58,262 bases of DNA from Achromobacter sp. MYb9 (GTDB lineage Bacteria; Pseudomonadota; Gammaproteobacteria; Burkholderiales; Burkholderiaceae_B). Positions 1 to 9,511 of the stretch are shown here, piece by piece. Position numbers and translations under genes: made by a program. The notes under the pieces were generated by a model. That model was given only the letters and a program-made list of their open reading frames with translations. It was not told the origin of the DNA and did not search any database. The DNA lies in the NCBI RefSeq assembly GCF_002975275.1, contig NZ_PCOQ01000034.1, forward strand, positions 1 through 58,262, given 5' to 3'. The number at the start of each line of letters is the position of its first letter. Positions within the stretch are counted from its first letter, which is position 1.

Positions 1-20
1 CCCCCATATCCGTCCCCCAT

Positions 21-34
21 TTGACCCAAATCAA
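21..34. promoter_or_regulatory. FNR/ANR-type binding site upstream of ttrBCA
   Basis: The sequence TTGACCCAAATCAA matches the FNR consensus TTGAT-N4-ATCAA with one mismatch. It sits 66 bp before the ttrB start codon, a distance that allows class II activation with a short leader. Oxygen-regulated expression fits a terminal reductase operon. The site is seen directly; regulation by FNR is inferred. No ttrS/ttrR two-component genes are visible in the window. Confidence 0.7.
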
Positions 35-100
35 CCCCCTATATAACCAGAAGTGATAAGTTAATAACAACAAAAAGTAACCGTCCCGGAGCCCTCCGCA

Positions 101-871
101 ATGCCCCCTTCACCCGCCTCTCCAGAACCCCCTCTACCCAGTAAACGTGGCTTCCTGAAAGGACTCCTTGGCCTGAGCGCCGCCGCCACCATCATCCCGA
201 TCCACGCCGAAGCCACCGGCCTGAACGGCCAACCCCCGCGCCGCCCCGGCATCCCCGGCAAGCGCTACGGCATGGTCGTCGACATGCGCAAATGCATCGG
301 CTGCCAATCCTGTACGGTCAGCTGTTCCATGGAAAACCTGCCCCCCATCGGGCAATTCCGCACCACCGTCCTGCAATACGAAGTCACCCCCGACGATGGC
401 AGCGCCGCCGCCATGGTCATGCTGCCGCGCCTGTGCAACCACTGCGACAACCCCCCCTGCGTCCCCGTCTGTCCCGTGCAAGCCACCTTCCAGCGTGAAG
501 ACGGCATCGTGCTGGTCGACAACGAACGCTGCGTCGGCTGCGCCTACTGCGTGCAAGCCTGCCCCTATGACGCCCGCTTCATCAACCACGACACGCAAAC
601 GGCCGACAAGTGCACGTTCTGCGAACACCGCCTGGAAGCCGGCCTGCTGCCCGCCTGCGTGGAAAGCTGCGTCGGCGGCGCGCGCGTCATCGGCGACATG
701 AACGACCCCGACAGCGCCATTTCCCGCCTGCTGGTCGAACACAAAGCCGACATCAAAGTCCTGAAGCCAGAAATGAAGGCCGACCCCCACGTCTATTACA
801 TCGGCCTGCCCGACGCGTTCGTGCACCAGGTAGACGGCCAGGCCGGCGTACGCCTGGCTGGCGGACATTGA
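101..871 (+). CDS. ttrB: Tetrathionate reductase-type iron-sulfur subunit B
   Basis: This 256-residue protein passes electrons between the membrane subunit and the molybdenum subunit. Four cysteine clusters, starting at CIGCQSC, CNHCDNPPC, CVGCAYC and CTFC, are the four [4Fe-4S] sites of the DmsB/PsrB/TtrB family. The N-terminus carries SKRGFLK followed by a hydrophobic stretch. This is a Tat signal in which the first arginine is replaced by lysine, the same exception known in Salmonella TtrB, which favours TtrB over other family members. The gene opens a ttrB-ttrC-ttrA operon; ttrC follows after 19 nt. The substrate cannot be proved from sequence; selenate or another sulfur oxyanion is the main alternative. 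Confidence 0.85.
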   Translation: MPPSPASPEPPLPSKRGFLKGLLGLSAAATIIPIHAEATGLNGQPPRRPGIPGKRYGMVVDMRKCIGCQSCTVSCSMENLPPIGQFRTTVLQYEVTPDDGSAAAMVMLPRLCNHCDNPPCVPVCPVQATFQREDGIVLVDNERCVGCAYCVQACPYDARFINHDTQTADKCTFCEHRLEAGLLPACVESCVGGARVIGDMNDPDSAISRLLVEHKADIKVLKPEMKADPHVYYIGLPDAFVHQVDGQAGVRLAGGH

Positions 872-890
872 GCCAACACAGGGGACTTTC

Positions 891-1925
891 ATGCAGATCT
901 CGGAATTGCTCACACCGGTCTATGACGCCGCCTGGCTGCCTTGGGCCGTGCAGTACTTCTTCCTTATCGGCATCAGCGCCACCACCGCGCTGACCGCCGC
1001 CTTTGCCGCCTTCGGCTCCCAAGGCTCGCCGGCGCGCCGATTACTGCCTGCGGCAGCGACGGTGCTGCTGGTCACCGCCATCGCCGCGCCCGTGTCGCTG
1101 CTGGCCGACCTGCACCAGCCCGGCAGGTTCTGGCACTTCTACACGCAAGCCACGCCGTGGTCATGGATGTGGCTGGGCGCCTTGCTGCTGCCCGTGTTCG
1201 TGGGGCTGGCCGTACTGTTCTGCGCCGCCTGGTGGTGGGGCCGCATCGGCTGGGCTCGCCTGGTGGGCGTGGCCCTGGCGTTGTCCGCCATCTCGATCCT
1301 GGTCTATACCGGCGCCGAAGTCATGGTGCTGCGTTCGCGGCCCCTGTGGCACACGGTGTTTTTACCCGTGAACTTCGCGTTGACCGCCTGGTTGGGCGCG
1401 CTGGGCGCCATGTTCCTGGTGGGCCGGTGGCTGCCCGGCGGCATGAAGGCCTTGCCGGTGGGCATGCTGCGCCAACTGAGTCTTGCCGCGGTCGTGCTGA
1501 TGGCGCTGGGTGCCGGCGCATGGGGCCTGCTGGGCACCCTGGGCATTGACCCGTCGTTCGACGCCGCCTTGCGGCTATTCGCCGACTTCCCCATCTGGCG
1601 CATCAGCCTGGCGGGCGCGGTCATCACGGCCTTCTGCATGATCGCGCTGCTGCAGCGTCCGGCACGCGCGCTGGCCGCGCCGCTGCCGTCCGCCGCGCTG
1701 GCGCTGACCATGCTGGCCGCCGCGTGGATCTTCCGCTGGGTCGTGTTCATGAGCGTGCAGGGCGTGCCCAAGTACGGCGCCGGCCTGTACCTGTACGACA
1801 TGCCTTGGGGCAGCGATGGCCTGCTGGGCATGACCGGCGTACTGGGCCTGTGCGTGGCGCTGGTCACCGCCACGGCCTGGGCCCTGGAACGGTTCCCGGC
1901 GCGCGCGCGCGGCATGGCGGCCTGA
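891..1925 (+). CDS. ttrC: Tetrathionate reductase-type membrane subunit C (NrfD-like)
   Basis: This is a 344-residue polytopic membrane protein of the NrfD/PsrC/TtrC family, with about eight or nine hydrophobic segments. Such subunits oxidise quinol in the membrane and hand electrons to the periplasmic iron-sulfur subunit. No haem motif is present, as expected for this family. The start is the ATG preceded by CAGGGGAC. The gene lies between ttrB and ttrA on the same strand, with 19 and 15 nt gaps, so the three are very likely one transcript. Confidence 0.82.
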   Translation: MQISELLTPVYDAAWLPWAVQYFFLIGISATTALTAAFAAFGSQGSPARRLLPAAATVLLVTAIAAPVSLLADLHQPGRFWHFYTQATPWSWMWLGALLLPVFVGLAVLFCAAWWWGRIGWARLVGVALALSAISILVYTGAEVMVLRSRPLWHTVFLPVNFALTAWLGALGAMFLVGRWLPGGMKALPVGMLRQLSLAAVVLMALGAGAWGLLGTLGIDPSFDAALRLFADFPIWRISLAGAVITAFCMIALLQRPARALAAPLPSAALALTMLAAAWIFRWVVFMSVQGVPKYGAGLYLYDMPWGSDGLLGMTGVLGLCVALVTATAWALERFPARARGMAA

Positions 1926-1940
1926 CCCGCCGCAAGACGA

Positions 1941-4900
1941 ATGCACATGGAAGACAAAGCAATGGACAAGCAACACGAAGACGACAAGCCTGGCGCCGCC
2001 AGCATGCCTGATGCGCCTGATGCGGCCGGCACGCCCGGCGATGCCGTGGCCGACGCGGCACGGCGCAAGCTGATGGTGCGAGGCGGCCTGGTCGCCGGCG
2101 GCATGGCGGCCTTCGCGGCCGGCTACGGCGAGACCGTCACCCGCGCCGTGAAAGGCCTGACGCACGGCACCGCCGGCGTCGCCACCGCGCATGCCGTGCG
2201 CGGCAATTCGCTGACTGCGGAATTCCGCATCGACCCGTTGACTGGCGCGTTGGCCGCCCAGCCGGGCCAGACGGTCAGCCCATCCAGCTGCCTGGGCTGC
2301 TGGACCCAATGCGGCGTGCGCCTGCGCGTGGATACCAAAGAGAACCGCATCCTGCGCGTGGCGGGCAACCCCTACCATCCGCTGGCAACCACGCGCCCCG
2401 CAGCGATGGAAACCCCGGTGCGCGAGGTCTATGCGCAGCTAGGGGGCGAAAACGGCCTGGAAGGCCGCGCCACGTCATGCGCGCGCGGCTCGGCCATGCT
2501 GGAACAGATGAACAGCCCGTTCCGCGTGCTGCAACCCATGAAACGGGTCGGTGGGCGGGGCGAGGGCAAGTGGCAAAGCATCTCGTTTGAACAGCTGGTG
2601 CAGGAAGTGTGCGAAGGCGGCGACCTGTTCGGCGAAGGCCACGTGGAAGGCTTGCGCGCCATCTTCGACCGCGACACGCTGCTGGACCCCGACAATCCCG
2701 AATACGGCGCCAAGGTCAACCAGTTCCTGTTCACCGATGCTTCCAACGAAGGCCGCACGCCGCTGATCCAGCGCTTTGCCGGGCAGTCGTTCGGCACGGT
2801 CAACTTCAGCAACCACGGTTCGTACTGCGGGCAGAGCTTCCGTGTGGGCGCGGGCGCCGCGTTGGGCGACTTGAAGAGCATGCCGCACGGCAAACCCGAT
2901 TGGGATAATGCGCGCTTCGGCCTGTTCATCGGCGCGGCGCCGGCGCAAGCGGGCAACCCGTTCCAACGCCAGGCCCGGCAACTGGCCGAAGCGCGGGTGC
3001 GGCCGGAAGCAGACAGCTTCACGTACGTGGTGGTTTCGCCCGTGCTGCCCGCGTCCTCCAGCCTGTCGGCCGGTTCGGGCAACGAATGGGTGCCCGTGAA
3101 TCCCGCCAGCGACCTGGCATTGGCGATGGGCCTGATCCGTTGGATCCTTGACAACGAGCGCTTCGACGCCCGCATGTTGGCGCAGCCCGGCCCCAACGCC
3201 ATGAAGGCGGCAGGGGAAGCGGCCTGGACCAACGCCACGCATCTGGTGGTGGCGGAACCCGGCCACCCGCGCCTGGGCACGTTCGTGCGCGGCGCGGACC
3301 TGGGCTGGCCGCGGCCGGCCGACGCGGACGAAAAATGGGAAGACGTCTACGCGGTGCGCCTGGAAGACGGCACGCTGGCGCCGCATACGGCCGCGACGGC
3401 CGCCACGTTGTTCGTCGACGAGCGCATCGCCGTGCCCGGCATGGCAGGCGGCGCGGAAACCGTGCGCGTCTGCTCGTCCCTGGCCTTGCTGCGCGAAGAG
3501 TCGCACCGCAAGACGCTGGACGACTACGCCGGCCTGTGCGGCGTGCCGACCGACAAGATCGCATCGCTGGCCAAGCGCTTCACCAGCTACGGCAAGCGCG
3601 CCGTGGCCGACGCGCATGGCGGCACGATGAGCGGTGCGGGGTTCTACACGGCCTACGCCATCGCCATGCTGAACACGCTGGTGGGCAACCTGAACGTGGA
3701 TGGCGGCCTGGTACTGGATGCCGGCCCGTTCCCGCCTTATGGCCCCGGCCCGCGCTACAACATCGCAGGGTTCGCCAACCGCGCCACGCCGAAGGGCGTC
3801 GCCTTGTCGCGCAACCGCTTTCCCTACGAGAAATCCAGCGAATTCAAGCGCAAGAAAGCGGCGGGCCAGCCGGCGTATCCGGCGTCCGCGCCGTGGTATC
3901 CGGCCACGGGCGGGCTCAGTTCCGAAATGCTGGCGTCCGCCCTGGCGGGTTACCCGTACCGCGCCAAGGTCTGGTTCAACCACATGAGCAACCCGATCTA
4001 CGGCATCGCGGGCTTGAAGGGCGTGATCATCGACAAGATGAAAGACCCGCGCATCCTGCCGCTATCGGTGTCGATCAACGCCTTCATCAATGAAACCAAT
4101 GCGCTGGCCGACTACATCGTGCCGGACACCGTTACCTACGAAAGCTGGGGCGTGTCCGCGCCCTGGGCCGACGTGGTGGCCAAGGCCTCCACCGTGCGTT
4201 GGCCCGCCGTGCAACCGCGCGTGGCGCGCACGGCCACCAACGAGCCGGTCTGCCTCGAGACGTTCCTGATCGCCTGCGCCAAGCGCCTGGGCATGCCGGG
4301 CTTTGGCGAAAACGCGATCTCGGACAAGGAGGGCGCCAAGTACGCCCTGGACACCCCCGAGGACTTCTTCTTGCGCGGCATGGCCAACATCGCGTTCGCG
4401 GCCGGCCGAGCGGTGCCCGAGGCCAGCGATGACGACATGGCGCTGACCGGCGTCGACCGCTACCGCAGCCTGCTTCAACAGAAGCTGAAACCGGGCGAAT
4501 GGCGGCAGGTCGCCATGTTGATGAGCCGGGGCGGGCGCTTCGAAAAGATGGACGACGCCTGGGTGGACAAGGGGCCGAACCGGCACACGCGCCAGGCTTA
4601 CGCCAAGCCCTTGCAGATATGGAGCGAGGAACTTGCGGGGTTCCGTCACGCCATGACGGGCGAACGCTACAGCGGCTGTCCCACCTGGTATCCGGCGCGT
4701 CTGGCCGACGGCCGCGACATGCGCGCCGAGTACCCGGCGCAGCAATGGCCCTTCCTGCTCAGCTCGTTCAAGTCGAACCTGATGAGCTCCATGTCCATCG
4801 GTGTGAACCGATTGCGTCAGGTGCATCCGCACAACCCGGTGTCGATCAACCGGCAGGATGGCGAACGCCTGGGGCTGCGCAACGGCGACCCCGTGCGCAT

Positions 4901-5186
4901 CGTGACACCGGGCGGCGCCGTGACGGGGCTGGCGCTGTTGCGCGACGGCATCCAGCCGGGCGCGGTGGGCATCGAGCACGGCTACGGCCACACGGAGCTG
5001 GGCGCGCGCGCCCACGTGGTCGATGGCAAACCCATGCCGCACGATCCCGCGCTGGCGGCAGGCGTCAACCTGAACGACCTGGGTTTTGGCGACGCCACGC
5101 GGGGCGAGCACGCCAACGTCTGGATCGACTGGGTGTCTGGCGCCGCGGTGCGCCAGGGGCTGCCCGCGCGCATCGAGCGCGCGTAG
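1941..5186 (+). CDS. ttrA: Tetrathionate reductase-type molybdopterin catalytic subunit A
   Basis: This is a 1081-residue molybdopterin oxidoreductase, near the usual size of TtrA (about 1020). ARRKLMVRGG followed by a hydrophobic run near residue 45 is a Tat export signal. CLGCWTQC plus a cysteine in ATSCARG give the [4Fe-4S] site of the large subunit. The C-terminal part contains the molydopterin dinucleotide-binding domain. The role is reduction of tetrathionate or a related oxyanion at the periplasmic face. The first ATG is used here, but an in-frame ATG at 1962 is preceded by GGAAG and may be the true start. The gene converges on ccmI with only 29 nt between them. Confidence 0.83.
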   Translation: MHMEDKAMDKQHEDDKPGAASMPDAPDAAGTPGDAVADAARRKLMVRGGLVAGGMAAFAAGYGETVTRAVKGLTHGTAGVATAHAVRGNSLTAEFRIDPLTGALAAQPGQTVSPSSCLGCWTQCGVRLRVDTKENRILRVAGNPYHPLATTRPAAMETPVREVYAQLGGENGLEGRATSCARGSAMLEQMNSPFRVLQPMKRVGGRGEGKWQSISFEQLVQEVCEGGDLFGEGHVEGLRAIFDRDTLLDPDNPEYGAKVNQFLFTDASNEGRTPLIQRFAGQSFGTVNFSNHGSYCGQSFRVGAGAALGDLKSMPHGKPDWDNARFGLFIGAAPAQAGNPFQRQARQLAEARVRPEADSFTYVVVSPVLPASSSLSAGSGNEWVPVNPASDLALAMGLIRWILDNERFDARMLAQPGPNAMKAAGEAAWTNATHLVVAEPGHPRLGTFVRGADLGWPRPADADEKWEDVYAVRLEDGTLAPHTAATAATLFVDERIAVPGMAGGAETVRVCSSLALLREESHRKTLDDYAGLCGVPTDKIASLAKRFTSYGKRAVADAHGGTMSGAGFYTAYAIAMLNTLVGNLNVDGGLVLDAGPFPPYGPGPRYNIAGFANRATPKGVALSRNRFPYEKSSEFKRKKAAGQPAYPASAPWYPATGGLSSEMLASALAGYPYRAKVWFNHMSNPIYGIAGLKGVIIDKMKDPRILPLSVSINAFINETNALADYIVPDTVTYESWGVSAPWADVVAKASTVRWPAVQPRVARTATNEPVCLETFLIACAKRLGMPGFGENAISDKEGAKYALDTPEDFFLRGMANIAFAAGRAVPEASDDDMALTGVDRYRSLLQQKLKPGEWRQVAMLMSRGGRFEKMDDAWVDKGPNRHTRQAYAKPLQIWSEELAGFRHAMTGERYSGCPTWYPARLADGRDMRAEYPAQQWPFLLSSFKSNLMSSMSIGVNRLRQVHPHNPVSINRQDGERLGLRNGDPVRIVTPGGAVTGLALLRDGIQPGAVGIEHGYGHTELGARAHVVDGKPMPHDPALAAGVNLNDLGFGDATRGEHANVWIDWVSGAAVRQGLPARIERA

Positions 5187-5215
5187 GCGGACGCGGCGGC
5201 CGATGCCGGTGCGCA

Positions 5216-6499
5216 TTAGCGCACGAGGGTGTCGGCCACCAGTTCCAGGCCGTCCGCGCCGACGGCCACATCGGGCAACACGCCGCTCAGGTCGCCAGCA
5301 CGCGCGGCGGCCGTGCCAGACCGGCTGATGCGGATTTCCACGCGGACTTTGCTGGCCCGCGACAGGGTGGCGTCGGGCGACATGGCGCTGCTGTCATCCA
5401 GCACGAACGCTCGCGGCAGGTCCGACACCCGCCACTGCAAGATCGCCAGCGGCATGCGCGACCCCTCGACGGGACGCGCCAGGATGAACACGGTATCGCC
5501 GGGCTGGACCTGGCCCCGCAAGGCGTCGGCGATGCGGGCTTGCCCGCTGATGCGGGCGGCGGAGGCGGACGCGTCCCCGGCAGGCTTCGCTTCAGCTTTC
5601 GTCCCGGCCGACGCAGGCAATGCGCGATTCGATCCGGCCGTCGTGCCGGCTGCCATGGCGCGCGCCTGGGCGATGTTGGATTGGATCTGCCGCGCGGCTT
5701 CGGAATCCGGCGGCAGCAGGGCTTGCAAACGTTCCCAGTGGGCCAGCGCCTCGGCCGCATCGCCGCGCCGCAGGGCCATCATGCCCGCCAGCGCCAAGGC
5801 CTTGGGCTGGTCCGGCTGCGTGGCCAACGCCTGCGCCACTGCCTCGACGGCATTGGCGTCCGGCTCGCCGCGGTTGGCCGACAACAGCGCATCGGCCATG
5901 TCGGCCAGCACGGCGGGTTGGCCGGGGAACAGACGCAGCACCTGTTGATAGGCGGCCACGGCGTCGGCGTAACGGCCCAGCGTTTCATATGAGCGCGCCA
6001 GCGTGTACCAGCCGTCCGCGTCGTCGGGCGATTGGCGTAGCCGTTGGGCCAGCGCGTTGATGGCCACCGCCATGTCGTCGCCGGTCTCGGCCGCATGCGG
6101 CTCGGCGGCGCCCGCCATGACGGAAACATCGGCCGCCGCGCGGGGATTGCCCAGCTTGCCGTACAGCACCACGGCGGCAACGGGGATCAGCACGCTCAGC
6201 AGGCAAGCGGCCGCCACGCCCGCGCGCTGGCCGCGGACTGGCGCGGCCTGTTGCTGGCGCAATGCCAGGTCTTGCAGCAGGTCGCGCTGCAGCTCGTCTT
6301 CCGCTCGCGCCAGGCCATCGGCGCTCAGGCTGCCGTTCTGCCTGTCGCGCCGCAGCTGGTCGCGTTGGGCCAGGTAGAACGCGCGCACGCTGGCATCGGA
6401 TGCCGGCCCTGCGGGCGGCGCGCGCCGCACCAGCGGCGGGATCAGGCACAGCAGCGTGGCCAGCAGCAGCAACAGGACGACAAGCCAGAGCGTGGTCAT
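5216..6499 (-). CDS. ccmI: Cytochrome c maturation protein CcmI (CycH)
   Basis: This 427-residue apocytochrome chaperone of the cytochrome c haem lyase complex presents apocytochromes to CcmF/CcmH. Two N-terminal membrane segments (about residues 3-23 and 96-115) flank a cytoplasmic loop rich in charged residues and a Q-R coiled coil. TPR-like repeats follow (about 150-260, with WYTLARSYETLGRYADAVAAY), and then a C-terminal periplasmic domain. The start overlaps the ccmH stop as ATGA. It is the last gene of the nap-ccm operon. Confidence 0.9.
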   Translation of the reverse strand: MTTLWLVVLLLLLATLLCLIPPLVRRAPPAGPASDASVRAFYLAQRDQLRRDRQNGSLSADGLARAEDELQRDLLQDLALRQQQAAPVRGQRAGVAAACLLSVLIPVAAVVLYGKLGNPRAAADVSVMAGAAEPHAAETGDDMAVAINALAQRLRQSPDDADGWYTLARSYETLGRYADAVAAYQQVLRLFPGQPAVLADMADALLSANRGEPDANAVEAVAQALATQPDQPKALALAGMMALRRGDAAEALAHWERLQALLPPDSEAARQIQSNIAQARAMAAGTTAGSNRALPASAGTKAEAKPAGDASASAARISGQARIADALRGQVQPGDTVFILARPVEGSRMPLAILQWRVSDLPRAFVLDDSSAMSPDATLSRASKVRVEIRISRSGTAAARAGDLSGVLPDVAVGADGLELVADTLVR

Positions 6500-6984
6500 G
6501 AACCGGTATCCAGAAAGCGGGCGGCGCGGGCGCGTTCGTCGGCGGTCAGCGGAGGGCGTGCGCCCGAGCGGCGTTTCAGTGTGCGCAGCAGCACCCAGAA
6601 CCCCAGCGCCAGCAGCGCGAACGGTCCCAGCCACAGCAGCCAGGTGGCCGGCTTGAATGGCGGATCGTAACGGACGAAATCCCCGTAGCGGTCTTCGAAG
6701 AAACGCATGATCTGGGCGTCGCTGCGGCCCTCGGCCAACTGGGCATGGATCAGGTTGCGCATATCGTGCGCCAATGGCGCATTGGAATCCGCCAGCGTCT
6801 GGTTCTGGCAGACCAGGCAGCGCAAACCGTGCGCCAGCTTGTCGGCGCGTTGCTGGTCGGCGGCCGACAGCGGGGGCAGGGCGGCCGGCGTTGGCGCGGC
6901 GGATGCCGGGGCCGCGGCCAGGATCGTCCCCACGCTGCACGCCAGCGCCAGCAGCCACGTGGCAAGAAGCCGGGCCGCGTTCAT
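6496..6984 (-). CDS. ccmH: Cytochrome c maturation protein CcmH
   Basis: This 162-residue thiol oxidoreductase keeps the apocytochrome CXXCH cysteines reduced for haem attachment. It has a cleavable signal peptide (about residues 1-29), the conserved motif LRCLVCQNQ near residue 55 with the redox cysteine pair, and a single membrane anchor near 115-133. It is the short form, with the TPR part encoded separately in ccmI, as in many beta-proteobacteria. ATGA overlaps join it to ccmG and ccmI. Confidence 0.93.
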   Translation of the reverse strand: MNAARLLATWLLALACSVGTILAAAPASAAPTPAALPPLSAADQQRADKLAHGLRCLVCQNQTLADSNAPLAHDMRNLIHAQLAEGRSDAQIMRFFEDRYGDFVRYDPPFKPATWLLWLGPFALLALGFWVLLRTLKRRSGARPPLTADERARAARFLDTGS

Positions 6985-7502
6985 TGCAACGCCTCGATCA
7001 CGGGTTGGATCCGGGTGCGCCAGATGTCCGGCGTGATCAGGCCCAGTTGCTTGTAGCGGATGCGCCCGGCGCCATCGATGACAAAGGTCTCGGGTACGCC
7101 GTAGACCCCGTATTCGATGCCGACCCGGCCGTCGGTGTCGCTGGCGGACGCGACGTAGGGATTGCCGTTGCGTGCCAGCCAGTCCCGCGCGTCTTCTGGC
7201 TTGTCCTTGTAGTTCAAGCCATACAGCGGAATGCCGTGGCGCTGGGCGACGTCGCGCAGCACCGGCAGTTCATCGCGGCAGGGGCCGCACCACGACGCCC
7301 ATACGTTCAGCAGCCAGACCTGCCCCTGCAGCGATTGCAAGTCCAGCCGCTGGGCGGGCGCCTGCAGCAGCGGCAAGTCGATGGGCGGGGCGGGCTTGTC
7401 GATCATGGCCGACGGCACCGCGCGCGGGTCGCGCGACAGGCCCATGGCCAGGAACACGGCCATCGCCATGAAGGCGCCAAGCGGCAGCAGGTAGCGCAGC
7501 AT
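6981..7502 (-). CDS. ccmG: Thiol:disulfide interchange protein CcmG (DsbE)
   Basis: This is a 173-residue membrane-anchored thioredoxin. An N-terminal anchor (residues 4-22) is followed by a thioredoxin fold with the active site WASWCGPC and the cis-proline loop VYGVPETF. It reduces CcmH or apocytochrome disulfides in the periplasm. The start was placed at MLRYLL, where ATG overlaps the ccmF stop by one base. The longer upstream reading frame lies inside ccmF and is not needed. Confidence 0.93.
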   Translation of the reverse strand: MLRYLLPLGAFMAMAVFLAMGLSRDPRAVPSAMIDKPAPPIDLPLLQAPAQRLDLQSLQGQVWLLNVWASWCGPCRDELPVLRDVAQRHGIPLYGLNYKDKPEDARDWLARNGNPYVASASDTDGRVGIEYGVYGVPETFVIDGAGRIRYKQLGLITPDIWRTRIQPVIEALQ

Positions 7503-9511
7503 CAGGCCCCCCCTCGCGCGGCATGCGCGGACGGGGCGGCGTCGGCCTTGGGCAGGCGGGCCGCGGCATCCTGCGCGCGTCGGTAGCGCTTGTCGCCTGC
7601 CGCCAGCAGGCCGCCCAGGGCCATCAGCAGGCAGCCGGTCCAGATCCAGGTCATGAAGGGTTTGACCTGGATGCGCACGGTCCACGCCGTGTCGCCCACG
7701 GGCTCGCCCAGCGCCACGAACAGGTCGCGGGTGAAGCCGCTGTCGATGTCGGCCTGGCTGAGCGCCATGTCCTGCACGGTGTACAGGCGTTTCTCGGGAT
7801 ACAGCGTCACCACGGGTTTGCCGTCGCGCGTGACAGGGAACACGGCGCGCTGCGCGGTGTAGTTCGGGCCCGCCGCGGGCGCCAGGCTGGCGAACGTGAA
7901 CTGGTAGCCGCCGGCTTCCTGCGTGGCGCCCAGTTCCATCCGCAGTTCATGTTTGACCTCGTAGCCATTGGCCAGCGTGACGCCGGCGATGAATATGCCT
8001 ATGCCGGCATGCGCCAGCAGCATGCCGTACCAGGCGCGCGGCTGGCGGCCCAGGCGGCGCAGCCATTGGCCGCCGCCGTCCGTCAGCCGCTGCGCGGCGT
8101 GCGCGGCGGTGCTTGCGACCGACCATGCCGCCAGCCACAGGCCCAGCACGATCATGGGCGAGCCCAGCCGCGGCGCGCCCGGCATGGCCAGCGGCAACAA
8201 CACGGCCGTCGCCACGCTGACCGCGAACGCGACGCGCAGCCGCCGGCCCAGATCGGGCATGTCGGCCTGTTTCCAACGGGCCATGGGACCCACGCCCATC
8301 AGGAAGATGGCCGGCGTCATCAGCGGTACGAACACGGCTTCGAAGTAGGGTGGCCCGATGGATATCTTGCCCCAGTCCAGCACGTCCAGCACCACCGGAT
8401 AGAGCGTGCCCAGCAGCACCGAGCCGGCGGCCACGGTCAAGACGACGTTGTTCGATAGCAGCAGGGATTCCCGCGACAACAGCGAAAATCCGCCGCCCAG
8501 GCCGACCGTCGGCGCGCGCCAGGCGTACAGGGCGAGGGATCCGCCGACGATCACGGTCATGAACGCCAGGATGTACAAGCCGCGGCCGGGGTCTACCGCA
8601 AAGGCGTGCACGGAGGTCAGCACGCCGGAGCGGACCAGGAACGTGCCCAGGATGCTGAGCGAAAACGTGCAAATCGCCAGCAGCACGGTCCAGCTGCGGA
8701 AAGCGCCGCGGCGCTCGGTCACGATCAGCGAATGGATCAGTGCCGTGCCCGCCAGCCACGGTATGAACGACGCGTTCTCCACCGGGTCCCAGAACCACCA
8801 GCCGCCCCAGCCCAGCACGTAGTAGGCCCAGGCGCTGCCCAGCAGAATGCCGACGGTCAGGAAGGTCCAGGCGGCCAGCGTCCAGGGCCGGACCCAGCGC
8901 GCCCACAGCGCATCCAGTTCGCCCGACAACAGGGCCGCGATCGCGAAGGCGAATGCCACGGAAAACCCGACATAGCCCATGTAGAGCATGGGGGGATGCA
9001 CGATCATGCCGGGGTCTTGCAGCAACGGGTTCAGGTCGCGGCCGGCCATGGCGGGCGGCATCAGCCGTTCAAACGGATTGGACAGGAACAAGAGGAACAG
9101 CAGAAGGCCCACGCTGATCCCTCCCATCACCGCCAGCACGCGGCCAGCGAAGGCCAGGGGCAGGCGGCGGCTGAACACGGCCACGGCCAGGGTCCAGGCA
9201 GTCAGCAGCAGCAGCCACAACAGCAGCGACCCTTCGTGCCCGCCCCAGACCGCCGCGAAGCGATAGGCCGCGGGCAGGTCCGCGTGGGAGTTGCCGGCCA
9301 CATACAGCACCGAGAAATCGTTGTGCACGAAGGACCACGCCAGACAGCCGAAGGCCAGCACGGTCAGGCAGAACTGGCCCACGGCGGCGGGCCGCGCCAC
9401 GCGTAGCCCGGCCTGCCAGCCGGTGGCGGCGCCGACCAGCGGCAGGATGGTCTGCGCCAGCGCCGTCAGCAGCGCCAGGATCAGGCTGAACAGGCCGATC
9501 TCGGGAATCAT
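7502..9511 (-). CDS. ccmF: Cytochrome c haem lyase subunit CcmF
   Basis: This 669-residue membrane protein of the haem handling family has about 14-15 hydrophobic segments. The tryptophan-rich WWD motif is seen as GWGGWWFWDPVENASF. It attaches haem delivered by CcmE to apocytochrome cysteines, together with CcmH and CcmI. Length matches the family (about 650). ATGA joins it to ccmE. Confidence 0.95.
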   Translation of the reverse strand: MIPEIGLFSLILALLTALAQTILPLVGAATGWQAGLRVARPAAVGQFCLTVLAFGCLAWSFVHNDFSVLYVAGNSHADLPAAYRFAAVWGGHEGSLLLWLLLLTAWTLAVAVFSRRLPLAFAGRVLAVMGGISVGLLLFLLFLSNPFERLMPPAMAGRDLNPLLQDPGMIVHPPMLYMGYVGFSVAFAFAIAALLSGELDALWARWVRPWTLAAWTFLTVGILLGSAWAYYVLGWGGWWFWDPVENASFIPWLAGTALIHSLIVTERRGAFRSWTVLLAICTFSLSILGTFLVRSGVLTSVHAFAVDPGRGLYILAFMTVIVGGSLALYAWRAPTVGLGGGFSLLSRESLLLSNNVVLTVAAGSVLLGTLYPVVLDVLDWGKISIGPPYFEAVFVPLMTPAIFLMGVGPMARWKQADMPDLGRRLRVAFAVSVATAVLLPLAMPGAPRLGSPMIVLGLWLAAWSVASTAAHAAQRLTDGGGQWLRRLGRQPRAWYGMLLAHAGIGIFIAGVTLANGYEVKHELRMELGATQEAGGYQFTFASLAPAAGPNYTAQRAVFPVTRDGKPVVTLYPEKRLYTVQDMALSQADIDSGFTRDLFVALGEPVGDTAWTVRIQVKPFMTWIWTGCLLMALGGLLAAGDKRYRRAQDAAARLPKADAAPSAHAARGGA

